Below are positions 43,467 through 54,906 of a stretch of DNA of 64,000 nt, in pieces. The position numbers and the translations under genes were made by a program. The notes below the pieces were generated by a model that was not told where the DNA came from, did no database searches, and was given only the letters and a program-made list of their open reading frames with translations. Position 1 is the first letter of the stretch, and every line of letters begins with the position of its first letter. Source of the stretch: Cycas panzhihuaensis (Eukaryota; Cycadophyta); NCBI GenBank assembly GCA_023213395.1, contig CM041465.1, forward strand, positions 221,967,741-222,031,740, read 5' to 3'.

Positions 43467-44630
43467 TCATCTTGTAATCTTAACGAAGGAATCTTGTCCT
43501 CCTGCTTGGGCATCCATTTCCATCTCAAAATCTAATGCCAGATCCTGAGCATTCTTGAATGACTTTAACGGATGAGCATGCATCATAGCTCGCAACTTCT
43601 CATTCAGCCCTCTGACGAAGTAATTCTTCATGTTATGATCCGTGATCGTTTCATTGATCATGCTCGTTGCAATAATCTTCATTCGGCTAATGTAAGTTAG
43701 GACAGATTCTCTCGGCCTCTGCCTGATCTCTCGCAGTGCGATTTCAACGGCTTCATTACTGCGAAACTTTTGAAATCTCTCTTCAAACGCTTTCTTAATC
43801 TTCACCCATGGCTCATTCTTGTTTGTTTCCTTATACCAAGCCAAGGGTACTCCTCTCAATGTCTGATGACGTGCTTTGATTTCATCTTCGTTTGTAATCT
43901 TTTTGACATCAATGAGGTTCTGAAATAGATACACGTGCTCTGCCGCGTCCGAAGTATCATTAAAGATTAGTTTCCCAAAGTCTCTATAGTCGTCCATCTT
44001 GGGAGATTGCAATCGTCCCCACGATGGTGATCTTTCCCTCCTCCGTCCTTTGGGGATGCCTTTGGGAGTAACTACCGCACTATCTCTTCCAAGCATGGAT
44101 TTTTGAATGGAGTTTTTATATGTATAGGTCCCACTACACCTGGAACTTGTATAGTCAATGGTGTTACCGTAATGTAAGATTGATCCGATCCTTTCCGTCG
44201 AATCTTCAAAAGCATCTCGTTAGCTTATTTTCCCAATATGCCGAGGGACCTTCCTCCGCCTTCTTATCGCTGTCCCTAGGTCCTTGACCGTCCTCCACCG
44301 TATACTTCCCTCTGTTAGGATCTCTTCATGTTTTTCATCCACTTTTGGCTTCCCTTCAATCTCCAGGCTAAACAAATCATCTATGATTGGGGTGTGTCAA
44401 TACCATCGTTTGCCATGGTTTTCCTCTTCCTGAGGTGTCTGGGCTCCACTTGCCTCAGATCCTTCAACGGACTGTCCCTTAGTCTCGTTGTTTTGCGAAC
44501 TTAATCTCCTCGCCCTTCTGAGTTTTGCTTCTTTTGACCATCTTAGTGCCCTTTGTCTGTTGGTTTCCTTTTCCTTAGGTGAAGTATCCTTCTGGGGCTC
44601 TTCCGACCTTGAAGGCCTCTTAGGTGGCAT
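43467..44630 (-). pseudogene. Gypsy-B gag (matrix/capsid part)
   Basis: 44630-44397 starts MPPKRPSRSEEPQKD, a plausible Gag N-terminus (basic, Glu/Lys-rich). The capsid domain is at 44096-43467: DTSDAAEHVYLFQNLIDV, RHQTLRGVPLAWYKET, WVKIKKAFEERFQKFR and the RQRPRESVLTYISRMKII tail, matching the retrotransposon-gag family. The stretch 44396-44097 is out of frame. Confidence 0.88.
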
Positions 44631-44747
44631 TGGAAGGTCCCCTGGCTGCCGGTGGCTTAGTTACAGCCCGCCATCACGACGGCAGCCAGGCTCCTCTGCC
44701 CTTTACACATTCTTTTTCCCTTGAAACCCCTAGGCCCTGTCCCTCCT

Positions 44748-44772
44748 CAACAGACGTAGGCAACGGAACCAA
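44748..44772 (-). other. Gypsy-B primer-binding site
   Basis: Directly at the 5' LTR the minus strand reads TTGGTTCCGTTGCCTACG. It resembles the TGGCGCCGTTGCC-type PBS of some plant Gypsy elements and differs from the iMet PBS of the Copia elements. Which tRNA it pairs with is not certain. Confidence 0.6.
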
Positions 44773-45604
44773 TGTTGACTTCTGTTGGGGGTGTCTTGTT
44801 ACACTTACGAGATACCCTTTGCTGCACTTGTCAAGGTTACACAGCGCTATAGTCTAGTTTCAGGATACTGTCCACATGGTCATTCACATACATTCCACAT
44901 ACATTCCACATACATTCCATATATAATTCACAGAATGGTACACAGCAGTACAAAAATCAATACATACTTCAGCAAATCATCATCACAACATCAAGCATAC
45001 ACCAATTTCCACGTAACTCTTCCTTTTATTAATTCAATTCATTTACACAGGTCGGAATGCATTCTGAGCATTCCAAAGACATCTGATCATACATTACATA
45101 TGCGTACCGGATGGTACTTATCATTCATTCATGCTCCAATTCTTTGTCATGCGTCTTGTCTCACAGCCTGGCGTGCAGTGATATCCGGCTCTCACCCTCA
45201 CCGTGAATCATGCGTACCTCCTTAAGTACTCATCTTTGGTACCTTTTGGCTGAAGGGTTATGATTGCCTGTCATAACCGTACCCCTTCAGTCATGCGTAC
45301 CTCTTCCCTTAATCACTTTGTTGGCCTTAATTAATTAGTCCTTTGGATGCATGCGTCAAATGCGTGCGTCGGCACCTCCACGGGTTTTCCTTTGGTCCCA
45401 CAGAGTCGTGGTTCCGCTTCATGCTGGTACGTTCCTGTCATGCGTACCCGTTCCAGGTACGCACCTGTCATACGTACCTAGAATGCTTGTTTTTCTGCCG
45501 TTTTGCCTCGTGCGTACCTCCGTACGGTCCGTACCTGCACAACTCGGGTTATCTGACCTACCTCTGGTCCTCACACAGCCATTGGGTCACTTTTGACTCC
45601 AACA
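44773..45604 (-). repeat. Gypsy-B 5' LTR
   Basis: 832 bp, TGTTGACTTCTGTTGGGGG...ACTCCAACA on the plus strand. It shows several small indels relative to the 849-bp 3' LTR and keeps the GTAC-dense part. Confidence 0.92.
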
Positions 45605-46400
45605 TACCCTATCATAATACATTCTATGCTTTTTGCATCAAGTTTTGATCTTCTTTTATCAGGTATATGAACAAAAGCTTGACTACTGAAAATTTTGAAA
45701 GAACTAACATTAGATTTCTTACCTGACCATGCTTCTTCAGGTGTGATATTCTCCAAGGCTCTTGTTGGACTTTGATTTATCAGGTAGCAGGCAATACTTA
45801 CAGCTTCTACCCAATATGATTTGGGAATTTGTTTTCCATATACCATGTTGCATGTCATTTCCATTAGAGTTTTGTTTTTTCTTTCTGCAACTCCGTTGGA
45901 CTAAGGTGTGTAGGGAGTTGTGATTTGTCTATGTATCCTATTCAATTTGTAGAAGTTTAAGAACTCCTTCGAGATGTATTCTCCACTGCCATATGATCTA
46001 ATGCATTTTATTTTTGATTATGATTCTAGTTCAACTTCTGGTTTAAATTCTTTTAAGGTTTCAAAAATTTTTGAATTGTTATGAAGAAAATATACCCAAA
46101 CTTTACGTGTAAAATCATCAATGAAAGTAAGAAAATATCTACAACCATTGATTGGGAGTGGTGTGAGTGGTCCACAGAGATCAGTGTGAACTAATCCTAA
46201 CCTGGATTGAGCTCTCCATTTACTTGCTTTAAAAGGAAGTCAATGTTGTTTGCCAAATTGACAACCTTTACAAAAGAATTCATTCGATGAGAAGTGAGGT
46301 AACCCATTTACCATTCCTGATTTCTCCATCATTTTCAAAGTGTTTAATGGAAGATGCCCACACTTCAATGGCTATACTTCAAATGCCACATTTTATTATT
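45605..46400 (-). pseudogene. Copia-A integrase
   Basis: 45864-45605 reads KSYWVEAVSIACYLINQSPT, ENITPEEAWSGKK and HIPDKRRSKLDAKSIECIMIGY, the integrase C-terminus. Upstream, the block with the second catalytic residue reads CIRSYGSGEYISKEF, so the Asp of SDRGGEY is now Tyr. A stop precedes SNGVAERKNKT, which keeps the Glu. The zinc head (GCQFGKQ-like) lies near 46250. Gypsy-B interrupts its C-terminal end. Confidence 0.85.
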
Positions 46401-46836
46401 AGAATTTAAACTGTATAAACTTTGATGTTCAAATTGGAAATCATAGGATTTGACATTAGTTTGTACATATCATCACATCTTACTCCTTTTGCTATTGGAT
46501 TCCTATTATTTTTCATATCTAAAATGTGACAATAACCTTCTTCATCAAATACTGTCCTAAGTTTCTTCTTACTAAGTTGCGAAACAGACAGAAGATTCAT
46601 TTTTAGACTAGGAATTAACAGCACATTTCCAATCTTCTTTACATCTCCATGTAATTTAATTGCAATGATACCTACCCCTTTTATGTTAAGTGGGTATTTG
46701 TCTCTCAATTCAACTGACTGGTCAGAGTAGTAGGGCTTCAGAGTTTCAAACCAATCTTCACTGTTGGTCATGTGTTGCGATGCTCCTAAATCTATGTACC
46801 ATGTATCTCCTTCTTTAACTCCTACTGATAACGCAA
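46401..46836 (-). pseudogene. Copia-A aspartic protease
   Basis: 46771-46406 is open: VELRDKYPLNIKGVG, KKIGNVLLIPSLKMNLLSVS and GYCHILDMKNN. The active site just above reads WYIDLGASQHM (~46798), with Leu in place of Ser/Thr in the Asp-Ser-Gly-Ala motif, predicted to inactivate it. Confidence 0.88.
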
Positions 46837-47787
46837 CTACGAATGCTTCTTCTTCTTCTTCTTCAGGTTTCTCTTTGCTGTAATTGCCAACTGAACGCTT
46901 CCCTCTCTAGATGTCCGCTCTTCTCTATGGGCATTGATAGGGATAATGCCCAGGTTGACCACAATGGTAGCATACATCAAAGGCTCTGCAGGAACTGGCA
47001 AAATGTTCAGGTTTCCCACAACTGAAGTAGATCCTGGTGTCTCTACTGTGTCCACGTCCTGTGGTATCTTGCCAACGACCACGAGCTGGACTTTTGAAGT
47101 CTGAAGCACGTCCCCTTCCTCGTACTTGGCTGCGTCCTCGAGAACCAAGACTGAGTCTAGAAGTAAATGCTTCCTCCAACTTTGATGAATCTTCATACCG
47201 TCTGTTTCTTTATTCCTGTCTTAATAGCAAGCTAGTCAATTCATCAAGTGTGATTGTATCAATTTGATTATTATTTGTTATGGAATTGATAGTGACATCA
47301 AAGCTTTTGGTAAGTTTGCTAGCTACCATTCCAACCAATTCTTCATTTGTGATATCATCTCCTGCACTTAAAAGGTTATTTCTGAGTGAAATAACTTTGT
47401 GCATGAATTTTGTAACAGTGTCACTTTCTTTCATGTGTAGCTTATACAACTTCTCCTTTAAAGCTATTATTCTGGCTTTATCATTTTGCCCAAAAAGATC
47501 TTGAAAATATCTCCAAATTGCTGAAGTGGAATTTAACCTTTCCACGTACACCAAAAGCGGGTCAGAGACTGAGAGTTTTAAGATGATTACATCTAAATTA
47601 TCTCTTTATCTCTTTCTAACCAGTCAACCAAAGTAGAACTATCATTAGCAAGTTTTGCCTCAGTAGTGTTCGCGATTTTCTAGGCATTTTTTGCTCTCAG
47701 AAGGGTCTCCACCTTTATTTTCCAAACATGATAGTTTGTTTCAGTGAGCTTATCCTGTTCTGGCAGTCCTAAAATGGATGAAGCCAT
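46837..47787 (-). pseudogene. Copia-A gag
   Basis: The minus-strand ATG at 47787 opens MASSILGLPEQDKLTETNYH and VWKIKVETLLRAKNA, the standard Copia gag start. 47554-47210 carries SAIWRYFQDLFGQNDKARI and YKLHMKESDTVTKFMHKV (UBN2-type capsid). 47179-46925 is RG-rich with a complete CCHC knuckle, CYHCGQPGHYPYQC, and a damaged one, YFSCGKPEHFASSC. Stops and shifts occur at about 47720, 47590 and 47200. Confidence 0.88.
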
Positions 47788-47827
47788 TGATGACAACAGA
47801 GAAGAAATTTATGATAGCCTGGTCGTA

Positions 47828-48188
47828 TGTTAATGTGGCAGTTAATTATTAAGCCACTTAGTTAATGTTAATGTGGTTTAATTAAGTGAAAATGTACGAC
47901 TTATTCAGAGGGTCACAACTCTAATTGGGTGACACTTCTTGGGAGAATATAAATGCCTTGAGGCCTTGTGTATTCAACATCTAAGATCATTATATCAATC
48001 CATTGCGCAATAATCTAAGAGATCCATTAAGGATCCATTTGTGGTGGGTTTTTTTCTCGAAAGGGTTTTCCCACGTAAATCCTGTGTACTGTGCATCTGT
48101 TTTCTGTGTGTATATTTGTTTGCTTGTTGTGTATGGTAAAAGATTTTGCAGTTGGGAACATTCATGTATGATTTCATGTTCCTGAACA
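47828..48188 (+). repeat. Copia-D 5' LTR
   Basis: TGTTAATGTGGCAGTT...CCTGAACA. TATA-like AATATAAATG lies near 47947. Confidence 0.95.
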
Positions 48189-48202
48189 TGGTATTAGAGC
48201 CG
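48189..48202 (+). other. Copia-D primer-binding site
   Basis: TGGTATTAGAGCCG directly abuts the LTR; iMet-type. Confidence 0.92.
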
Positions 48203-49876
48203 TAGGGTCCTACACAGCTGAAGCCTGACGTTGAGTGGAGTGGTGTGATCATTGGTTGCTGGGTAAAGCCATCTAACCCAAGACTTGTCCTGAGGATTCA
48301 TCAACTCCAGCAGTGTGCAGAAGCAGGTACATTGAGTCAATGGTGGTTGAAGCTGTGAAATTCACTATTCAACGGAAGAGAAGGGTTCTTTGGATTCAAA
48401 TTCAAGCGTGAAGACCACCATTGTGGTTGAAGTTGGCTTGTTGGAGGTCATCAGAAGCTGGTTGAAGAACTGTAGCAGTAATTTAAGCTAACAAGAACAC
48501 ATTGATGGTGATTCAGAGATTGTAAGGACAACCAATCTTGTATACATGTAAGTTAGTTCATTTCTCATAGAATCTCTCAAGTTTATCAATGAAACAAGGC
48601 TGAGTTGCTATCAAATCCTCTTCTCTGCACTGGTGGACGTGATTGGAGCCATTCTTTGGTGTTTTTCTGTCTTTTTCTGAGTGTTGGGCTGAAGTACATA
48701 GCATTTGCAGCCTTCGTTCATTGAGTAGTTTTGATTTTTGCATGAGTTAGAACCTCATATACTGCTTGCATAAGCCTGCATCTGGAAATTACTGGCTGTT
48801 TGTGGCTATTTATGGCTATTTTCACATAATCGGGCCAGTTTTCAAATCGTGAGCATATCTTGCCATATCTGTGTTTGGCATGTTGGTTGTTCGTGTTTGA
48901 AGGAGGTTGCAGATGAGGGATGACCTAGACAACTTCTTTTGCACTCGCTGTGTTGGCTTCATATTGTGTGGCTGCGGCTGGGCATGTTTGGAGCTTGCTG
49001 GACTATACACAAGGTGTTTTACTAGCTGAGAGAGTTGATTACTTTGTGCGCTGTTCGGTTAGAAGTACGCAGGCCAAGTACTTATCCTTTGACTGGGCGC
49101 ATCTAGAGAAATGGGCAGATTGTCTTATGATTGCCTGAAGCTCTTTGTGGGCTGGCTGGATGCTTGAAGTGACAGTTGGGCATGGTTAAAGCCGTACACG
49201 GCCTATTTACCAGCCACAGAGGTAGTTTTCTGTGTGCGGTGGTCCGTGAGGAAGTGCGCAAGTCGAGTGTTATCTACAATAGTCGCATCCTTTGCACTAT
49301 GTGTTGCGACCTTCTATATCTCATTTGAGATCTTTTACTAAGCTATTTTACTTAGTAAAAGTTTGAAATATTTTAATCTTCATTTTGTCACGTGTGTTAA
49401 GTGAAAAGTAACCATGACATACGAAAAGGTCATGACTTAAAAAGTATACCTTTTGGTATATTCTTCTCAAGTGAAGATTATAAAAAGACCCTTTTATACC
49501 ATTGATACATGACTTATTTATCATAGTATGAAGTGTTTTGACCCCTGGTGAAGTCGTTCTCAGTGTAAATCGAGCAGATTTTTTATGTTTTTGACTTGGA
49601 GACAGTGCACTATAGCCGTGTGGAGCCGTCCTTTGTTTTGGAGCACATGTTTTTAGCCTTTGTTAGTGTTGGTTGTGACATTTAATGGCTATTTAAGGTC
49701 GCTTGTTGATGGTTAAGGAGGCATACATAGTCGGCGGCTCACTTAACGTGGGTATGGTCGGTGTTGGGTGCCTTTGGAAGCATGCTCGTGAGGCAAAGGA
49801 GGACACAAGGATGCATTTTGTCCTGCAAACATTCGTTTTGGTGTCGTTTAACCCATATTGAAGCCCGTTTCTCGAG
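48203..49876 (+). other. Copia-D leader
   Basis: 1.7 kb without a plausible ORF and with no internal repeats noted. Gag begins at the first ATG that opens a family-like frame (49877). Confidence 0.65.
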
Positions 49877-50720
49877 ATGGAGCGCATTATGCCCAAAGCT
49901 ATCTTCAATGGTAACAATTTAAGCAAGTGGAAGGCCAATATGGAACTTATTCTGATGGTGAATCAACTATGGGGAATCACTAAGGCGAAAGTGGACGCGA
50001 TTCCATTAGACCATAAGGAGCGAATTCGTCTTGAAGAGAAGCAATTTATGATCGTGGGACTGTTGAAACTGTCACTAGCGCCGGACTAGAGAGCATTGGT
50101 TCACAATCTAGACGAACCGACAAAGATATGGAAAAAACTGTGTGATACATTTGAAAAGAAGCAAACGAATAGACGTCTGGTACTGATGTTGGAATTACTC
50201 AACTCACATGTGGAGGATGAGAACAACATGAGCTCCTACCTTAACAAGATTACTGACTTGAAGAATAAGCTAGAGGAACTGAAGCCGAACTCGATTGATG
50301 ATGCGTTGCTATTCGCAATAATCATGTCAAAATTGCTGGTTGCCTTTGCCACATTCCAGACCATTTATGGTAGAGATGAAGTGATGGAAGCAGAGATGTT
50401 TGATGGGCTTAAAAACCTGATTCTAGCAGAGGATGCCAAGCTCAAACATCACGGTATGCTTGGAGGTTCTGGTTCAAGTCAGGCCCTAGCCATGAAAGAT
50501 CAGAGGAAAGAGGTCCCGAAGGAGGAGAAGATCACATAGAGGTCATGAGAAAGTTCTTAAGACAAAAAGAAGTTCAACGGGAAATGCAATTACTGCAAGA
50601 AGGCTGGTCACCACGAGAAGAATTGTTGGTTCAAGCGTCGTGACAAGCACAAAGTCAACCAGGATGACAAAGGGAAGAACATTGCTGCTCACTGCGTCCG
50701 AGCAAAAGCCTTATCGGCCG
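49877..50720 (+). pseudogene. Copia-D gag
   Basis: ATG 49877: MERIMPKAIFNGNNLSKWKA is a standard Copia gag start. An in-frame TAG lies at 50087-50089, and the same frame resumes with VHNLDEPTKIWKKLCDTFEK and NNMSSYLNKITDLKNKLEEL (UBN2 capsid). A second TAG lies at 50537-50539. The knuckle CNYCKKAGHHEKNC is intact at about 50585. Confidence 0.9.
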
Positions 50721-51131
50721 AATCCGATCGGAGAGATTATTGGGTGCTTGACTCTAAAGCACAGAAGCATATTTCTTACCAGAGGCGGAACTTTGACACG
50801 ATGACTTCAAATCAGAGTGGTGCTTAGATTGTCTTTGGTGATACTCGCGTCTTGCCGATAGAAGGTATCGATGAAGTTTTCATTGCAGAAGGTAAATTTA
50901 CCGGGGTATATTATGTACCAAAGATGCAGTTGAACCTTCTTTTAGCTCGGGAGATCTGCAAACAAGGTATGAAGGTAGAGCTCTATGATGACAAATGCCT
51001 GATTAAGGATCCGAAATAGAACTTTGCTGTCATAGCTACTAGGAAAGTGAGGGACAACTTTTGAGTGTTTGAAAAGTTTGTCTTAGAAGAAGTCCTATGC
51101 CTTTGTTGCCAGTGCGGATGACATAAGTAAG
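50721..51131 (+). pseudogene. Copia-D aspartic protease
   Basis: The active site reads WVLDSKAQKHIS (~50737), with Lys for Gly in Asp-Ser-Gly-Ala. Downstream are LPIEGIDEV and VYYVPKMQLNLLLAREI. Several stops follow before the integrase head. Confidence 0.8.
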
Positions 51132-52240
51132 TTGTGGCACAACTGCCTCGGTCACCTTAATTACAGGAGTATTGCACTGTTGAAGAGGTTGAAGATGGTG
51201 GAAGGATTGTCGTCAGTTACCTGCTCAGATGGTGTGAGCGAAGGGTGTATGTATGGCAAGCACCAACACTACCCTTTTGCTCGGGATAATGCCTGGAGAG
51301 CCAAGGAGAAGCTGGAGTTTGTACATTCAGATCTAATGGGCCCTTTTCCTAACCCTTCGATATCTGGAGCTCGTTATACCCTTGTATTTGTGGATGACTA
51401 CACCAGGAAGGCCTGGGTTTACTTTCTCAAGAACAAGTCAGAAGTGTTTGATCGCTTTTGTGATTGGAAAGCGATGGTTGAAAATGAATGTGATAAGAAA
51501 ATAAAGTCGTTAAGTGATAATGGCAAGGAATACGACAACAATGCGTTCAATCAGTTCTGCCGCGATCATGGTATCAAGCGGGAATTTACGGTCCCGTATA
51601 CTTCACAACAGAACAGAGTTGCTGAAAGAAAGAATCGTGCCATGATGGAGATGGCGAGGTGTATGGTGCTGCTCAAAACCTGCCACTGAAATTTTGGGTA
51701 GACGCTGTGGGGACTGCTGTTTATATTTTGAACCGAGTACCCACTCAAGTAGTTTGCAGCATGACCCCCAAAAAGAAATCATTAGCCATTTAAGAACGTT
51801 TGGGTGTATCGCGTATACACACATCTTAGATGATACTCGAAAGAAGTTGGATTGAAAAAGTCTGAAGTGCATATTCATGGGGTATTGCACAGAGAACAAA
51901 GCCTACGGACTATGGGATCCACAAGGGAAAAAGATTGTGGTTAGTCAGGATGTCAAATTTGATGAGACATCAATGTATCATGCTGACCGATCATCGTAGG
52001 AGCCTTTTTACCCCCCCTACTCCCATTCCCAGATTCATCAAGCGAAGAGGACAATGAGCCAGTCACTGAAACACTTGAGGAAGTAGGATTGAGTGGGACG
52101 AGTAATAGTGAGGAGTCACTGCGAGTTGAAGTACCTCCAGTAATAGGTCCTTCAATACCTTTATGGGCAAGGAAGACTATAGAAGATTCCGGTGTGACGA
52201 TGCAAACCTTAATTGATGATTGAAGAACACGAAGTCAACA
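51132..52240 (+). pseudogene. Copia-D integrase
   Basis: The first 185 codons are open. Zinc head LWHNCLGHLNYRSI...CMYGKH; catalytic D67 (VHSDLMGPF), D129 (SLSDNGKEY) and E165 (NRVAERKNR), D-35-E. Usual SDNGGEY reads SDNGKEY. The C-terminal part, from 51690, continues in another frame (FWVDAVGTAVYILNR, KKLD...KCIFMGY) with stops. Confidence 0.9.
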
Positions 52241-53244
52241 TGTCGGTCGAACTCTGCTGGTAGACACCAACGATTCCAGTGATCCTGATTTGTTTGATGA
52301 ATCGAAAGGAGATCCAAGATGGAGAGCTGTAATGGAGGAGGAGTATAGTTCTCTCCTGAAGAATGACATGTGGGATTTGGTTCCACTACCTCTGACAAAG
52401 AATCTTGTAGGATGCAAGTGGGTCTACAAGACAGTTCTGCTCCGATGGAGAGGTGGACAAGTTTAAGGCTAGACTTGTTGTGGAGGGATTTAAGCAGAAA
52501 GAAGGAATCGACTATGAGGAGACATTTGCACCAGTCTCTAGAATGACAATGGTCTGTTTGTTGATTTCCTTAACAGTAGCTTATGATTGGGAGTTACATC
52601 AGATGGACGTAAAGTCCGCATTCCTTCATGGAGATCTAAAGGAGGAGATTTACATGTCGCAACCTCTGGGATTCGTTAAGGATGGATAAGAGCATCTTGT
52701 GTGCCGTTTGAAGAAGTCGATTTATGGCCTGAAACAAGCACCCCGTGCTTGGTATGAAAAGATGGATGCGAAGTTGAAAGCTAAAGGTTTTGAGATTTTT
52801 GAGCTTGACCTGAATCTGTATGTGAAGAGAAGAGGGACTTCAATAGTAGCTTGCATGGTGTATGTGGATGATTTGGTCATCGGCGGTAACTGTGGCAAGG
52901 CTATTGCTAAAGTCAAATCTAATTTGGGAGCTTCATTTGACATAACAGACCTTGGGAGACTTCACTACTTCTTGGGCATTCAGGTCAGGCAGATAGATGA
53001 CATGATTGTGTTGTTGCAATCTCAGTATGCGAAGAACTTGCTGGAGAAATTTGGAATGCAGAATTGCAAACCAGTTGCAACACCATGTGTAAAAGGCGCT
53101 AAGTTGCAGAAGGATATGGCCAAGCCCTCTTTAGATGGCACAAAGTATTGCCAGTTGGTAGGGAGTCTGATCTATTTGACTCATACCAGGTTTGATATCG
53201 CATACGCTGTCGGGTTGGTTTCCCGCTACATGCAGAATCTTTAG
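52241..53244 (+). pseudogene. Copia-D reverse transcriptase
   Basis: 52310-52440: WRAVMEEEYSSLLKNDMWDL. Then 52453-52689 has KFKARLVVEGFKQKEGIDYEE and KSAFLHGDLKEEIYMSQP. 52699-53244 has YGLKQAPRAWYEKM, the canonical catalytic MVYVDDLVIGGN and YCQLVGSLIYLTHTR. A 1-nt shift at about 52445 and a TAA at 52687 break it, but the catalytic site is unaltered. Confidence 0.92.
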
Positions 53245-53903
53245 GAAACTCATTTGGTTGCAGTGAAGCAGATTTTGAAATATTTGAAGGGGACTATCAA
53301 TCTTGGTCTCAAATACTGTCGAGGTGAAGAGATACAATTGCATGGCTACACAGATGTTGATTGGGGAGGAGATTCTGACGATTAGAAGTCCACTGCTGGA
53401 TACCTGTTTGGTGTTGCCAATGGATTTGTTTTGTGGTAGTCGAAGAAGTAGTAGACAGTGGCACTCTCTTCTACAGAGGCAGAATATCAAGGACTTAGTG
53501 CGGTTGCGAAGGAAGCTGTATGGTTGCAAGGTCTCTTGGAGTTTCAAATGTACACCCGATTATCTTTGTTGATAACAAAAGTACCATTTGTCTATCAAAG
53601 AATCCAGAGTTTCATGCGCGTACGAAGCACATTGAGATTCAACACCATTACATTCGTGAATAGATCAAATCAGGGAAGTTGTAGGTGGACTACTGTCTGA
53701 GTGAATTTCAGCTTGCGGACGTTTTCACCAAACCTCTTACTGAAGATCAATTCACGAAGATGCGTATTGGACTTGGACTCACCAATGTTATCCTTGAGGG
53801 AGGATGTATCGATAAGGATAAAGAAGCTGCAGGATAGTCCTAGCCTTCGTGATAACATAACTGTTGCAGTTGGCAGACTCCCCACATTCATATTAAGGGG
53901 GGA
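53245..53903 (+). pseudogene. Copia-D RNase H and purine tract
   Basis: HGYTDVDWGGD (catalytic Asp), STAGYLFGVANGFVLW, then VALSSTEAEYQGLSAVAKEA, and ADVFTKPLTEDQFTKM near the end. Multiple stops and a shift at about 53560. The purine tract AAGGGGGGA (about 53895-53903) precedes the 3' LTR. Confidence 0.88.
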
Positions 53904-54263
53904 TGTTAATGTGACAGTTAATTATTAAGCCACTTTGTTAATGTTAATGTGGTTTAATTAAGTGAAAAGGTGCGACTTATTCGGAGGGTCACAACCCTAA
54001 TTGGGTGACACCTCTTGGGAGAATATAAATGCCTTGAGGCCTTGTGTATTCAACATCTAAGGTCATTGTATCAATCCATTGTGCAATAATCTAAGAGGTC
54101 CATGAATGATCCATTTGTCGTGGGTTTTTTCCTGAAAGGGTTTTTCCACGTAAATCCTGTGTACTGTGCATCTGTTTTCTGTGTGTATATTTGTTTGCTT
54201 GCTGTGTATGGTAAAAGATTCTGCGATTGGGAACATTCGTGTATCATTTCATGTTCCCGAACA
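53904..54263 (+). repeat. Copia-D 3' LTR
   Basis: TGTTAATGTGACAGTT...CCCGAACA; followed by TCGTA. Confidence 0.95.
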
Positions 54264-54894
54264 TCGTACAATTGTACGAAATTCAGTACAAAACCCTAAC
54301 TGTACGGATATGAATGAAATGTATCTCAAAAGGACACTTTTGAAGTCATGATTAAAAATCTAAAATTTGTTTTTCAAAACAATCACTCAGTTTGGAGAAA
54401 ATTGACTTGAAAGCCAGAGAAGTGTGGCTAGGGTTTTTTTAAAAAAACTCTTCAAATCTCAAGAAAATCACTTTAAACTTCTTCGAATTTGACCCAGATG
54501 CCTTCCAGTCATTAATACAGAGATTTTAAGACTGAATTTACTCACAAAAACTTCGAAAATTTGGAGATTTTTCCACAAATCATGCTCAACCCCACGCGGA
54601 TGAAAAGTGGGTTAAAAGTACCTTGTAATGGCTTTTGATGAAGTCGAGCTAGAAGGGAAAAGAGACACCCTTGATGAGACCTAACTCCACGTCAAATTTC
54701 ATCAAGTTCTGAAATCTTGATTTTTTTTTGTCTGTACAGCATCTGTACAGGCCAGTACAACGTCCGTATAGCGACTTCCTGCAGAAAAAAAGGCCTTCAG
54801 ATGAATTTAAGACTTGCTTCTTTGAATCCCTTAGCTTTGCAGAGTAATTCTCAGACCAATAACTCCTCCCTAGATCAGATGAGCAGTCAAACCT
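54264..54894 (-). other. Copia-A leader
   Basis: Lies between the Copia-A PBS and the Copia-D insertion; the leader resumes at 47788-47827. No ORF of note. It includes recurrent CTGTACAG/GTACAA words near 54735-54765. Confidence 0.7.
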
Positions 54895-54906
54895 ACTCTG
54901 ATACCA
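54895..54906 (-). other. Copia-A primer-binding site
   Basis: The minus strand reads TGGTATCAGAGT, abutting the 5' LTR; iMet-type with one change. Confidence 0.9.

Larger units (their letters stand above)
35104..45604 (-). mobile_element. Gypsy-B: 10.5-kb Ty3/gypsy element with unusual architecture
   Basis: LTRs 35104-35952 (3') and 44773-45604 (5'), termini TG...CA, exact TACCC duplication at 35099-35103 and 45605-45609. Minus-strand order: 5' LTR, PBS, gag with two CCHC knuckles, protease, two gag-like modules, RT, RNase H, integrase without chromodomain, a spacer with a 65-bp tandem array, an accessory ORF, 3' LTR. Integrase is intact; gag, RT and the accessory ORF carry frameshifts. It is inserted in the integrase C-terminal region of Copia-A. 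Confidence 0.93.
47828..54263 (+). mobile_element. Copia-D: full-length Ty1/copia retrotransposon
   Basis: LTRs 47828-48188 (361 bp) and 53904-54263 (360 bp), exact duplication TCGTA (47823-47827, 54264-54268), PBS, leader, gag, protease, integrase, RT, RNase H and a purine tract. About two dozen LTR differences by eye (~7%). It is inserted in the leader of Copia-A, at the edge of a 16-bp palindrome. Stops in gag, protease and RNase H make it defective. Confidence 0.95.

Noticed and set aside
41442-43477. Plus-strand ORFs at 41442-41747, 41851-42117 and 43137-43477
   Set aside because: Antisense shadows of Gypsy-B protease linker and gag knuckles.
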